Virus record (IMG/VR): IMGVR_UViG_3300046318_000439
Coordinates: 62,001-126,000 of that record
Reading direction: 5' to 3' (one strand)
Origin: a virus
DNA: 64,000 nt
In this document: positions 47,860 to 56,288 of the stretch, piece after piece
How positions within the stretch are numbered: position 1 is the stretch's first letter
How the letters are laid out: the number at the start of each line of letters is the position of its first letter
The notes under the pieces: model-generated
The model's database searches: none
What the model was told of the DNA's origin: nothing
Seen by the model: the letters and a program-made list of their open reading frames with translations, nothing else
Translations under genes and position numbers: made by a program

Positions 47860-48622
47860 CTTTCGCGGCTGCTTGGTCTTCGAGTTGAATCTTTGCAAGG
47901 ATATAATCTTTCACTAGGGAACTTCTAACAATATCATCAGTAGTAAACTCAATCTTCGTAAATGCACCCATTAGCTGTGCTACATCAAAAAACTTCTGTA
48001 GTCCAGATTTGTCATCACGTTTCTTTAAGTCACACTGTCTATAATCACCACACCATATAATCTTGGATCTGTGTCCAACACGAGTCATTACGGTATCAAT
48101 TTCCTCGTACGTCATGTTCTGCATTTCATCAACAATAATGATTGCATCATCGAATGTCATGCCTCGGATAAATGAAGTTGAAATAAACTCAACAACTCCT
48201 TGCTCCTCTAAACGCGCATAGGCGTCCTTTCTACCAAACAACGTTTCACATATTTGTCTATATGGTTGTTGATAAATTTCAAGCTTACCTTCAATGTCGC
48301 CTGGTAGATGTCCAATTTCTCTACCCTGCACAGCCGATCTAACTATAATAACCTTGTCAAATGGGTTGCTCTTATCTAATACTTCTTCTAACGCTTTATA
48401 CACCGCAATAAAACTTTTACCAGTACCTGCTACGCCATGTAAAGCTACAAAATAATCGCCTCGCTTATATGCATCATAAAACTTCTTCTGATTATTTGTC
48501 AACGGATCAAAAGTTTTCATATGATCCAGTTTAATCTTTAGAGGCTGATGCTGCTTTGATGGTTGCTCTGCGTGAGCTTCATTACTTACTATATGTAATG
48601 CATTGTTAGAGCGCTTGGCCAT
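47828..48622 (-). CDS. phoH: PhoH-like ATPase
   Basis: 264 residues. Walker A: VALHGVAGTGKSFIAVYKAL; signature VIIVRSAVQGREIGHLPGDI; Walker B: DDAIIIVDEMQNMTYEEIDT; then TRVGHRSKIIWCGDYRQCDL. PhoH is a very common marine phage gene; it may help RNA or phosphate metabolism. Clear family member. Confidence 0.95.
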   Translation of the reverse strand: MAKRSNNALHIVSNEAHAEQPSKQHQPLKIKLDHMKTFDPLTNNQKKFYDAYKRGDYFVALHGVAGTGKSFIAVYKALEEVLDKSNPFDKVIIVRSAVQGREIGHLPGDIEGKLEIYQQPYRQICETLFGRKDAYARLEEQGVVEFISTSFIRGMTFDDAIIIVDEMQNMTYEEIDTVMTRVGHRSKIIWCGDYRQCDLKKRDDKSGLQKFFDVAQLMGAFTKIEFTTDDIVRSSLVKDYILAKIQLEDQAAAKDVRNTRTSGN

Positions 48623-48640
48623 GTTTCTCCCGTATTTTTA

Positions 48641-48946
48641 TTATGACGGATTTGAGCTCCTCCACTTTCGGACAGCTCGTTCCGTTTGGACCTGCTTAAT
48701 AGATTTCCTTCCGTGATTATCTGCTAAGGGTGAATCGGGATGTGCATCAGAAATTTTAGACAATACGTCTCTAAACCCTCCAGCTACCTTATCTCTAACA
48801 GACACTCCAGAAACAATGTTTGGAGCTCCATCGATATAACGTTCGTGGGTTGGGTTCTGAGTTTTATACTCATCTAAGTCCTTGATACTCATCATGATAT
48901 CAAACACCTCATCAGTTTCAGTATCTTTGAAGGAATAGATTGGCAT
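48641..48946 (-). CDS. FmdB-like zinc-ribbon-derived protein, Cys lost
   Basis: 101 residues: MPIYSFKDTETDEVFDIMMS matches the start of phage FmdB-type proteins, but the zinc cysteines are absent. Middle: GVSVRDKVAGGFRDVLSKIS. Conserved in T4-like phages; job unknown. Confidence 0.75.
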   Translation of the reverse strand: MPIYSFKDTETDEVFDIMMSIKDLDEYKTQNPTHERYIDGAPNIVSGVSVRDKVAGGFRDVLSKISDAHPDSPLADNHGRKSIKQVQTERAVRKWRSSNPS

Positions 48947-48947
48947 A

Positions 48948-49100
48948 TTACTTCGTTGTTGTCTTTTTTTGACGTGGCTTACGTGTAGCTTTAATTTTTG
49001 CTGGTGTTGCAGGCACTTCAGCTACTGGAGCTTCTTCTACCTTTACTTCTTCGGCTTTAGGTTTTGACAACCCAAATAGTTTAGCTAATGTTGAAAACAT
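48948..49100 (-). CDS. Small basic/acidic low-complexity protein, 50 residues
   Basis: MFSTLAKLFGLSKPKAEEVK then Ala/Pro/Lys-rich. TAATG-type spacing to the next gene (two bases). Ribosome site AGGAG. Not recognised. Confidence 0.65.
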   Translation of the reverse strand: MFSTLAKLFGLSKPKAEEVKVEEAPVAEVPATPAKIKATRKPRQKKTTTK

Positions 49101-49116
49101 TTTTATCTCCTAGTTA

Positions 49117-49299
49117 TTAAAAATCATCCATATCGACTAAGTTTCTCAAACTCTTTACTCTCAATGCTTTGTCAATTGCATTGTTAGCTTTTTGCTGCAT
49201 ATGCGTTTTTATCTTCTTAGATAAATGGTGGCTGTTCTCGCCATACTCTTTAAAAGATAAATGCGACTTTTTACTTTGCTTATGAGGATTGTGCTTCAT
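49117..49299 (-). CDS. Hypothetical protein, 60 residues
   Basis: Basic, His-rich (MKHNPHKQSKKSHLSFKEYG), 20 bases inside the end of the upstream gene. Nucleic-acid binding is plausible. Not recognised. Confidence 0.65.
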   Translation of the reverse strand: MKHNPHKQSKKSHLSFKEYGENSHHLSKKIKTHMQQKANNAIDKALRVKSLRNLVDMDDF

Positions 49300-49723
49300 T
49301 TGTTACTGGCTCTGCAATAAGACCTGGAAAGGCTTCTTTTACTAATTTGTTTGTAATACCTTTGTACGGAATCTTCTTATCTTTTATTGCTACGAGTAGA
49401 TTAGCATCTTCTGGATGTACAGACTCAAGCAATTCAATATAAAGCGATTCGCGTTTTAATTTAGTGAGATTTGGATTACCTCCCTTGATAAACAAGTAGA
49501 GGCGTCGTGTCTCTGCCATCAATCTCATTTCCTGTGCTGGATATGGACATGGTTTGTAAGGTGGTGCACCTGTAGGTAGATCCCAAACAATACTAGGGTC
49601 AAGAGCATACTTCAAAATCGTTTGAAGTGCTGGTGAATTATTAGCTCTCAAGAATAATACTTTATCCTCTGTGCCTTTTAGTTTAGATGCTTGTTCGAGT
49701 ACTTGAAAAATACCTAGTCTCAT
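49280..49723 (-). CDS. Conserved T4-like phage protein (DUF6433-type)
   Basis: 147 residues from ATG 49723 (MRLGIFQVLEQASKLKGTED), just after the RNase H stop. Contains YALDPSIVWDLPTGAPPYKP, EMRLMAETRRLYLFIKGGN and ESLYIELLESVHPEDANLLV. This protein commonly sits beside rnh in T4-like phages; role unknown. Confidence 0.82.
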   Translation of the reverse strand: MRLGIFQVLEQASKLKGTEDKVLFLRANNSPALQTILKYALDPSIVWDLPTGAPPYKPCPYPAQEMRLMAETRRLYLFIKGGNPNLTKLKRESLYIELLESVHPEDANLLVAIKDKKIPYKGITNKLVKEAFPGLIAEPVTNEAQSS

Positions 49724-49724
49724 A

Positions 49725-50585
49725 TTAAAAATCGCCAATCAGTTCAGTTAATGAATTTAGTTTATGTTTTTTTAGATATGCCAACAATAAGTGCTTAGTC
49801 TTACCTGCTTGGGCTTGATAAGCTGCCATAATATCGACACGCAAATTTTCCGGAATCATGTGTAGATCAATTAGCTGTTCGTTGCGTTTAAAATTCTTCA
49901 ATTGATCTTCCGGTAAGACTGTGGAAAGATCGGCAACGCTTGTGAGAAACTCAATACGCTTCGCTGGAAGTGATTTCTGACGTTCTCCCTCAGCAATACA
50001 ATTGTCTGCAGACATGATGTTAGGAATACCGTCTCCGCGGTCTCCTTTAAGGATGTGTTCTCGCAGATATCTGTGAGGATCCACGTGCTTAATGTATTTT
50101 TTAAGAACAGGGTTGTACTGTTCGACATTTCCATATACTTGTAACTGAACAAAATCTTTATCTCCAGAAAGAATTATAATTTTTTCCGAAGAATTAAGGA
50201 TAGTACCAAATTCAATGCAGAGTGTAGCAATAACATCATCAGCTTCTGCTCCATCCACCTGAACTACTCTATAAGGAGAATTCGTCTTTAATTCGTCCTT
50301 AACCTTATTTAGACAATTGAATATTTGGTTCCAATCAACATCTGATTCTTCCCTTGCCTTTTTGCGGTTAGCTTTGTAATACGGGAATATTTGTTTACGC
50401 CAGTAAAATTTATCATCACAGGCGATTATCATTTCTCCGTGATCCCGGAACTGCTTACGGTAAGAACGCAATGCGTTAAGGACCATGTGTCTAAACAGGT
50501 CCTCTTCGATTGCTGTATTTGTGTGGTTTCCAAGTTGAGCCATTATGTTGGCAATCATAACTTGGTTAATGTCGACTATTATCAT
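49725..50585 (-). CDS. rnh: RNase H / 5'-3' exonuclease (FEN-type)
   Basis: 286 residues (T4 RNase H is 305). MIIVDINQVMIANIMAQLGN gives the first metal Asp; DDKFYWRKQIFPYYKANRKK the DNA-binding Arg/Lys; VDGAEADDVIATLCIEFGT and IILSGDKDFVQLQVYGNVEQ the Asp clusters; LKGDRGDGIPNI the third. Removes RNA primers and trims 5' ends during lagging-strand synthesis. Confidence 0.95.
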   Translation of the reverse strand: MIIVDINQVMIANIMAQLGNHTNTAIEEDLFRHMVLNALRSYRKQFRDHGEMIIACDDKFYWRKQIFPYYKANRKKAREESDVDWNQIFNCLNKVKDELKTNSPYRVVQVDGAEADDVIATLCIEFGTILNSSEKIIILSGDKDFVQLQVYGNVEQYNPVLKKYIKHVDPHRYLREHILKGDRGDGIPNIMSADNCIAEGERQKSLPAKRIEFLTSVADLSTVLPEDQLKNFKRNEQLIDLHMIPENLRVDIMAAYQAQAGKTKHLLLAYLKKHKLNSLTELIGDF

Positions 50586-50623
50586 TCCGCAAGTATATCA
50601 TATTTGATTAGTAAAATCAACTG

Positions 50624-51565
50624 TTAGGCAACACCTTTATCTTGTAGGATAGATGTCAAAAAGGCTTTCCACTGTTGTTCCCGGTATTGCCAGCTATAAA
50701 ACACATCAGCATACGATTTTTGACCACCTAAACGCGTTTGTACTCCATCCGTCCAGTAATTATCAATGCCTGCTGCAAGGTGATTGTACAAAATCTTTGC
50801 GTGGTCACGTTTATCTTGAGCCCACTGGTACATCCATGTCCAGTTAGCAGCCGTTTCATACAAAGCTCCATAATTGGGATGGATGCATAAACAACCAGCA
50901 CTCATTCCTTCCATAAGAGCCATGCATGATGTCTCTAACCATATTGATGGATATGCTTGAATGTGAGCTTCAGCCAATGCTGCTCGTACTACCTCATTTG
51001 GTTGGTATCCATGATAGTTAATTTTAGGATGATCTTCACAGCGTTTAAACAGCTCTTTATACGGTTCATCACGTTCTTCCCATCCATATGCCTTAAAAGA
51101 AGAGAACACGTCTAATTCGATGTTATCGTAGTTTTTACACAGCTCCTCAAACACAGGAACGAGAATCTCCAATCCACGGTGGGGAGTTGTATTGTAGATA
51201 ATTTTAATCTTATCTTTTGACTTTTCTTTTACTTGGATTGGTTCAATGGCATTTTGAATAACGACAGATTTATACCACGGTAAACCATAATGTTGTTGAT
51301 ATTGTTGGAACTGCCAATTAGAAACAAAAATAAGTTTTTCGAATTGATTCCAGCCACCATTAGCTAGGTGAGCTGATTCTGGGTCACTAGGTAGGTCATG
51401 CAACCAATATAGTTCAATCTTACCAGGTTCTGTTCCACGAAAACGGCTAGCAGTGATGTGAAACTTATCTAGGAGTTCAGGTTCAATCCGATCCTGCAAA
51501 CCATGCTTCATCATTTCTGTGCCGCCATTAGCATTCTTACTCATTTCATCTGTTGCAATAGACAT
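50624..51565 (-). CDS. GT4-type glycosyltransferase
   Basis: 313 residues. The C-terminal domain has the GT-B pattern: KIIYNTTPHRGLEILVPVFE, then IQAYPSIWLETSCMALMEGM and AGCLCIHPNYGALYE for nucleotide-sugar binding. N-terminal domain: IELYWLHDLPSDPESAHLAN. Such enzymes may glycosylate virion proteins, phage DNA or host surface sugars. Substrate unknown. Confidence 0.82.
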   Translation of the reverse strand: MSIATDEMSKNANGGTEMMKHGLQDRIEPELLDKFHITASRFRGTEPGKIELYWLHDLPSDPESAHLANGGWNQFEKLIFVSNWQFQQYQQHYGLPWYKSVVIQNAIEPIQVKEKSKDKIKIIYNTTPHRGLEILVPVFEELCKNYDNIELDVFSSFKAYGWEERDEPYKELFKRCEDHPKINYHGYQPNEVVRAALAEAHIQAYPSIWLETSCMALMEGMSAGCLCIHPNYGALYETAANWTWMYQWAQDKRDHAKILYNHLAAGIDNYWTDGVQTRLGGQKSYADVFYSWQYREQQWKAFLTSILQDKGVA

Positions 51566-51567
51566 AA

Positions 51568-51876
51568 TTATTCAATTCCGAATTCAATTGTATTAACAGT
51601 ATCTAGTCGGAAAGATCTCCACGCATTCTTTTCCATATCCCATACTGCAAGCGTTTCTGTATTTTCTTCTTTCACACGCTCGGTTGTTTTTTCGTGCGGA
51701 ACCACAACACCTTCTTGGAGTGTACACTTCATTTTACGTTCCGTACCATCCTTCTTAGTGAAGGTCACATATACAGGACCCATTTTGAGGTGAGATTTCA
51801 ACCAGTCTCTGCCTTCTTGTGTTGCAAGGGGCTTTTCACATGTTGTAGTGCCTAGTGGTCCGTTTTCCATAATCAT
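51568..51876 (-). CDS. DUF2693-like SH3-fold protein, 102 residues
   Basis: Start at ATG 51876, in ATGA overlap with the next gene. PVYVTFTKKDGTERKMKCTL, then VWDMEKNAWRSFRLDTVNTI matches DUF2693. Common in phages; function unknown. Confidence 0.78.
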   Translation of the reverse strand: MIMENGPLGTTTCEKPLATQEGRDWLKSHLKMGPVYVTFTKKDGTERKMKCTLQEGVVVPHEKTTERVKEENTETLAVWDMEKNAWRSFRLDTVNTIEFGIE

Positions 51877-52073
51877 TTTCCTTTTCTCACGATTAACCAT
51901 GATTCTTTTGCAAAAGATAGCTGAGTGGCTCCCCTACTAGGAACGTTCATTACCCAATAGGATTTGCCATCAATATCTCGCTCATTCACAATGTTACCAT
52001 AAATCATCTCACTATTGAAACGATTCTTAATAACAGCGTCATATTTTATTTGGTATTGATTCTTTTTCATCAT
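51873..52073 (-). CDS. Hypothetical protein, 66 residues
   Basis: MMKKNQYQIKYDAVIKNRFN, then beta-type ending in KESWLIVRKGK. Immediately downstream of tRNA-Met. Not recognised. Confidence 0.68.
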   Translation of the reverse strand: MMKKNQYQIKYDAVIKNRFNSEMIYGNIVNERDIDGKSYWVMNVPSRGATQLSFAKESWLIVRKGK

Positions 52074-52082
52074 ATCATTTTA

Positions 52083-52159
52083 TGGTGGGCCGAGTAGGAC
52101 TTGAACCTACGACCAACGGGTTATGAGCCCGCTGCTCTAACCAACTGAGCTATCGGCCC
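52083..52159 (-). tRNA. tRNA-Met (CAU)
   Basis: Minus strand: acceptor GGGCCGA/TCGGCCC, discriminator A, encoded CCA. D-arm AGCTCAGTTGGTTAGAGCA; anticodon loop CTCATAA; T-arm GTAGG-TTCAAGT-CCTAC. All stems are canonical. The elongator type is indicated by the 7-bp fully paired acceptor; an Ile-CAU reading would require tilS modification. Confidence 0.93.
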
Positions 52160-52308
52160 TATTCATACTCCCTTGTTGGAATATCAGCTGTGCCTCGTCT
52201 TACCTTTCCATTCATCTTGTGAATGGTGTGGTCTATTCTATCCTTCCAATATGGAGGGACAAAATTTCGTAGCACATTTAAAAATTTAACTAATTCGTCT
52301 GGGTTCAT
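52159..52308 (-). CDS. Hypothetical protein, 49 residues
   Basis: MNPDELVKFLNVLRNFVPPY, basic end (KMNGKVRRGTADIPTREYE). Its TAG uses the first base of the tRNA. Not recognised. Confidence 0.65.
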   Translation of the reverse strand: MNPDELVKFLNVLRNFVPPYWKDRIDHTIHKMNGKVRRGTADIPTREYE

Positions 52309-52508
52309 TTAGTGGAGTGTATTTTATCTTTAAAAGAGTTCCATTGGTCCATAGACATTTGAAGTCTTTGCATTTGACCATCTCGATCTTGGAACACTTC
52401 TACATTATACATCCCAACGTAGGCAGAAATCAACGCTTCGCCAACCTGCTGTTCAAAGTCAGGCTTTCTTTCTGGTTTTGGGTGGAGTCTTCCTAGTACT
52501 GCTTTCAT
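52305..52508 (-). CDS. Hypothetical protein, 67 residues
   Basis: MKAVLGRLHPKPERKPDFEQ, VGMYNVEVFQDRDGQMQRLQ. Overlaps the GIY-YIG gene by 50 bases. Not recognised. Confidence 0.68.
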   Translation of the reverse strand: MKAVLGRLHPKPERKPDFEQQVGEALISAYVGMYNVEVFQDRDGQMQRLQMSMDQWNSFKDKIHSTK

Positions 52509-52905
52509 TTAAAATATGCTTTCTATGTACTCGACAAATAACCCAATCATTATAATACAAATCTGGATTTAAGAGAACATCTCTTTGTATTTGTTCTTTA
52601 GTCTCCAAATAAGAACACTCACCTTTAGATTTGCATAAGTGTAATATTTCTCGTTTGAAAGCACCTTCTCCAAGTAGCTCTACGTCTTTATTGAGGGCAA
52701 TAGATGACCCGTAGTAACTTTTCCAGTCACTCTCGCCCAAGTATCGTACTTTTTTCTTTTTGAGGATTTTGGTTTTCTTAAACCAAAAAAGTTTCTTACC
52801 AATATATTGCTTGCCTGTTTGCAAGTTGGTAATGTTGTATACAAATCCATAATGCTCTTCAGCTGGACTTTCAAACACTTCCCCATTATAAAACCATTCA
52901 TTCAT
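52459..52905 (-). CDS. GIY-YIG-type nuclease (SegE-like)
   Basis: 148 residues. GFVYNITNLQTGKQYIGKKL gives the Y-I-G strand pair; YLGESDWKSYYGSS and FKREILHLCKSKGECSYLET the Arg/Glu region; ends in a basic tail. Conserved in T4-like phages, sometimes as a homing-type or repair nuclease. Confidence 0.8.
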   Translation of the reverse strand: MNEWFYNGEVFESPAEEHYGFVYNITNLQTGKQYIGKKLFWFKKTKILKKKKVRYLGESDWKSYYGSSIALNKDVELLGEGAFKREILHLCKSKGECSYLETKEQIQRDVLLNPDLYYNDWVICRVHRKHILNESSTRKTPPKTRKKA

Positions 52906-52933
52906 TATACTATATATTCAAAAGGAGACAACT

Positions 52934-53029
52934 ATGTTATTTTGGTTATTATTTTTCGCTGTTGCTAGTCTTATCGTCATCGGTATGATAAAATTGAGAG
53001 ACTGGATCGACGGCCCAGAAAACAAATAA
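52934..53029 (+). CDS. Tiny membrane protein, 31 residues
   Basis: ATG 52934 behind AAAGGAG. MLFWLLFFAVASLIVIGMIK, then a charged end (RDWIDGPENK). Single membrane segment. Plus-strand, next to the adhesin gene. Confidence 0.65.
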   Translation: MLFWLLFFAVASLIVIGMIKLRDWIDGPENK

Positions 53030-53099
53030 TTTACTAAGTATTCCTATATACTTATCCATGTTAAAATATATTATGTTTTATGCTAAACGAGGGATGAAT

Positions 53100-53261
53100 A
53101 TGATTCGAATATTTACTCGTAGGGCTAAATCTTTATGCCTTTCTGCCATTGGCAGGAAACCTAACAGTGGTTGGAGTAAAGAGTTGTATAGAGATGGAAA
53201 GAGCAACTACTACGACGCTAAGGCTGATAGCACCAACACATACAACCTTCATAAAAAGTAA
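53100..53261 (+). CDS. Basic hypothetical protein, 53 residues
   Basis: Start chosen at ATG 53100, seven bases after GAGGG; ATG codons at 53094 and 53058 are alternatives. MIRIFTRRAKSLCLSAIGRK. Not recognised. Confidence 0.6.
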   Translation: MIRIFTRRAKSLCLSAIGRKPNSGWSKELYRDGKSNYYDAKADSTNTYNLHKK

Positions 53262-53307
53262 CAAAAGTTACACAACTAACTTCCCACCCGTAAAAACTGT
53301 TTAGAGT

Positions 53308-53315
53308 AATAAATA
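53308..53315 (+). promoter_or_regulatory. Possible T4-type late promoter
   Basis: AATAAATA, one change from consensus, 28 bases before the ATG of the adhesin-like gene. Confidence 0.4.
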
Positions 53316-53343
53316 TTTTCATACAACAAAGGATTAGTTCGAT

Positions 53344-55773
53344 ATGAATAATATTACAAATGTAAGTCAAGCTCAGATTCTCGATGACTTAACATCACTC
53401 CAACAAGACACTCCTAAATTAGATAACGCCAAACAAGATGTGGCCGTCAATTCGGAAACCGTCAAATCAGATGACCCATCCCTATCAAGACCTGAAGAAA
53501 AGAAGATTGATTCTCGTGGATTACCAGAAGGCGGTAAACCATACGAATATGATGTACAATCTACTGAATTAAAAAATAATTTCGAATTAACTAACAAGCA
53601 AGACAATCAAAGAACAGAAGATAACATAAAAGTAGATTCAACGGAACTCAGTCTCGATAATCAAACAGCTAAAGCAAATTTCAGTGAAGTTGTAAGAAAT
53701 CTCAAATCAACTCCATTGGTTGTTGCTACAGACGCGAATAAATCTATCACACAAAATGAATCTTCTAGACCAAATATTGACAATAATCAAAACCAAAAAC
53801 CAAACACTGATGTAATACCACAACAACCTACTGAATTTACTCCAGATGAACCAACTCGTGGCACAGAGGGATCCTACAATAGTGGTTATAGCAGACCAGT
53901 GATTGCAATTGAAATTGATGATACTATTTTGGACGTTGGAGATACTACTGCTGTATATTTTAGAATTTACACCTCAGAATTTGGATTGAATACATCTAGC
54001 TTTACGTTAGATGATATTCAAGTTACTGGTGGTTCACTAAATGATTTTGAATACATTGGTTATCAAACCGATGGCCAAAACTTTTCTTATTTGTATATTG
54101 CAACTTTCACAAAAGATGATAGTAAAACAGGCGGAAACGTATTTGTTGATAGTGATAAGTTTTATGATTACTCACAGGAGGCTTCTTGGGCAAATGAAGA
54201 TAGTGGGTATAATAAAGATGGTGCAGATTTAAATAATACTGTTTCAGTTGAACCTAAACTGGTTGTTAGTAGTTTAACAAATAATATTACTAATACTGAA
54301 ACCAGTATATCAGACCCACAAGTTACCACAACTTATACTGATAATACTTTCTGTCAAAGTGATACAGCTAATAACAGAGAAGTTGACACTACAATCCGTA
54401 ACTATACAGATACGACAAGTATTACAACAACGAAAACCACAACAGTTACGCCTTATACCGTATACACATATAACGATGGCACGACGGAAACAATTTACGA
54501 CAATCCTTTCGTCACGGTAGAATCCACAACTGATAGTACTATTGCAACAAGACAAGAAGTCATCAGCACAGACATTGAAGAACCCACAATCGTTACAGCA
54601 TACGAAGAAACTGTTAATACTACAACAAATCCTTCTTCATCCACAACTACAACATTAGGTTCTCAAACAGTTAGAACAACCGACGATGAGAACGATCGTT
54701 GGGTGGATACAACTACTACAAGTTACCAAACAGTAACCACACAAGATACCGTCACAACAACCACAAGGACTCCAATTTATACGATTACCTATTGCGATGG
54801 AACAATAGAGGTTGAGACTGGCACATCGACGATGACCTCTCAAACAAACACGACAACACAAACGAGTTATTTTGATGAGGTGACTGATGTATCGTATGTA
54901 GATTATCCTGAACCAGAGAAAGAACAAGACAACAACGGACATGGAAACAATCAAGATGGAGAAGATGACTCCAATCCAGGTCAAGGTAGTGGGGGTCCGA
55001 ACGATAATAAAGATACTACTGATGAGGATGAAGGAGCAAACGGAAATACTGATGACGACAATCCAGGCAGTGAAGAAAACAATCAAGATGGTAATGATGG
55101 TGGAGATACAGAACCGCCAATAGACCCACCTGTGGATCCTGAAGAACCTGATAACAACACTGGACAAAATCCAGGAAACGACAAAGATGTTGGCGGTAGT
55201 CCGTTTGATGGTGAAACAGGAGATTCTGGCCAGTCAGGAAATGGCCAAACTCAAGATGGTATAGATACAAATACCAATAATCCTCCTGGTCAAGACGGCA
55301 CACAAGATAGTGGTTCGAGTGCTAGTGATAATAACACAACGCCTACTGATAATGGAAATTCTAGTGGCAACGGTGGCCCACAAGGTAATAATGGTTTTGG
55401 TAATGGAGACCAAGAATCGCCTGGTGGTTCAGAAGATAACAACAATGCAGAAAATAATACACAAACTCCTACAACAGACCTGTTGGATACATTTGTTTAT
55501 GATCTGGACAGTTTATTACCAAATGGAAATAAGATCACAGAAAGTAATCTTAACGATTGGGTTCGTCTGGTAGATAATGCTGATGGTTCAACCACGATAC
55601 AAGTTGATTTACATAGCGGTCGTGGTCAAACTTCTAGTGGTTGGATAGATGTTGCAGATGTACCTGATGTTGATGGACGTCAATCATATTTCGACCCAAC
55701 ACAACAAACATTAGATTTCACAAATCAAAGTGGCGATTGGGTCATAGACCACGAAACACCACCTCAAGTGTAA
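53344..55773 (+). CDS. Large adhesin-like virion protein
   Basis: 809 residues in four blocks. (1) Residues ~1-180: acidic, low complexity. (2) ~185-300: an Ig-like domain (VIAIEIDDTILDVGDTTAVY, FTLDDIQVTGGSLNDFEYIG) of the type seen in bacterial adhesins. (3) ~300-520: very Thr-rich. (4) ~520-730: Asp/Asn/Gly-rich, then a C-terminal domain (TFVYDLDSLLPNGNKITESN) resembling RTX/T1SS adhesin ends. No signal peptide. Likely a fibre or decoration protein; could also be secreted. Preceded by a late-type promoter. Confidence 0.6.
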   Translation: MNNITNVSQAQILDDLTSLQQDTPKLDNAKQDVAVNSETVKSDDPSLSRPEEKKIDSRGLPEGGKPYEYDVQSTELKNNFELTNKQDNQRTEDNIKVDSTELSLDNQTAKANFSEVVRNLKSTPLVVATDANKSITQNESSRPNIDNNQNQKPNTDVIPQQPTEFTPDEPTRGTEGSYNSGYSRPVIAIEIDDTILDVGDTTAVYFRIYTSEFGLNTSSFTLDDIQVTGGSLNDFEYIGYQTDGQNFSYLYIATFTKDDSKTGGNVFVDSDKFYDYSQEASWANEDSGYNKDGADLNNTVSVEPKLVVSSLTNNITNTETSISDPQVTTTYTDNTFCQSDTANNREVDTTIRNYTDTTSITTTKTTTVTPYTVYTYNDGTTETIYDNPFVTVESTTDSTIATRQEVISTDIEEPTIVTAYEETVNTTTNPSSSTTTTLGSQTVRTTDDENDRWVDTTTTSYQTVTTQDTVTTTTRTPIYTITYCDGTIEVETGTSTMTSQTNTTTQTSYFDEVTDVSYVDYPEPEKEQDNNGHGNNQDGEDDSNPGQGSGGPNDNKDTTDEDEGANGNTDDDNPGSEENNQDGNDGGDTEPPIDPPVDPEEPDNNTGQNPGNDKDVGGSPFDGETGDSGQSGNGQTQDGIDTNTNNPPGQDGTQDSGSSASDNNTTPTDNGNSSGNGGPQGNNGFGNGDQESPGGSEDNNNAENNTQTPTTDLLDTFVYDLDSLLPNGNKITESNLNDWVRLVDNADGSTTIQVDLHSGRGQTSSGWIDVADVPDVDGRQSYFDPTQQTLDFTNQSGDWVIDHETPPQV

Positions 55774-55795
55774 TCAGCAGGCATATGCCTGCTGA
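55774..55795. terminator. Palindrome between converging genes
   Basis: A 22-base perfect palindrome centred on CATATG (arms TCAGCAGGCAT) separates the plus adhesin gene and the minus 55803 gene. No T-run follows on either strand, so it may be a bidirectional transcription or replication barrier rather than a normal terminator. Confidence 0.55.
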
Positions 55796-55802
55796 ACCAC
55801 AA

Positions 55803-56279
55803 TCACTTAGCTAATGGATTATCCAAAGCCTTTTGGATCTTGTTATCTATTTCTTTTCTCAATTGTCTGATATCTTGATCTGTTTCACGTGATAGCTGTT
55901 TGCCGTCACGCTCTACCTGTTCTACTACCTTTTCCAATCTGCGGATATCATTCTTCAAATCATTTTTAATGTCACGTGTATAGTCAGTAGTTTTTTGTGA
56001 ATTCTCTTCGATTACAGATAAACGCTTATCAAACTCTGTTAAATCAGGAGCAACATACTTTTCAATTTTAGTCTTCATATCTTGATATGATTTGTATACC
56101 TCAAATGTTCCATATAGACCACCTAAGATTGATGATACTAATGTGAATGCTACCATTAACTTTGCTGGTGTGAATTCATAGCCACCAATACTAATGACAG
56201 TATCTTTACTGGCATACTTCTTAACAGCTGATTCCGCCTGATCTATTTTCTTATTAACATCTTTAATTTCTTCTGGCAT
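55803..56279 (-). CDS. Membrane-anchored coiled-coil protein
   Basis: 158 residues. One membrane segment near 40-55 (FTPAKLMVAFTLVSSILGGL), then a long coiled coil (DLTEFDKRLSVIEENSQKTT, IRRLEKVVEQVERDGKQLSR). Similar proteins occur in T4-like phages near tail genes. A holin or scaffold role is possible. Confidence 0.68.
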   Translation of the reverse strand: MPEEIKDVNKKIDQAESAVKKYASKDTVISIGGYEFTPAKLMVAFTLVSSILGGLYGTFEVYKSYQDMKTKIEKYVAPDLTEFDKRLSVIEENSQKTTDYTRDIKNDLKNDIRRLEKVVEQVERDGKQLSRETDQDIRQLRKEIDNKIQKALDNPLAK

Positions 56280-56288
56280 TTTATTTCC

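Noticed and set aside
54310-55303. Minus-strand frames of 81-170 codons opposite the adhesin-like gene
   Set aside because: Low-complexity mirror of the Thr/Asn/Gly-rich repeats; no start signals.
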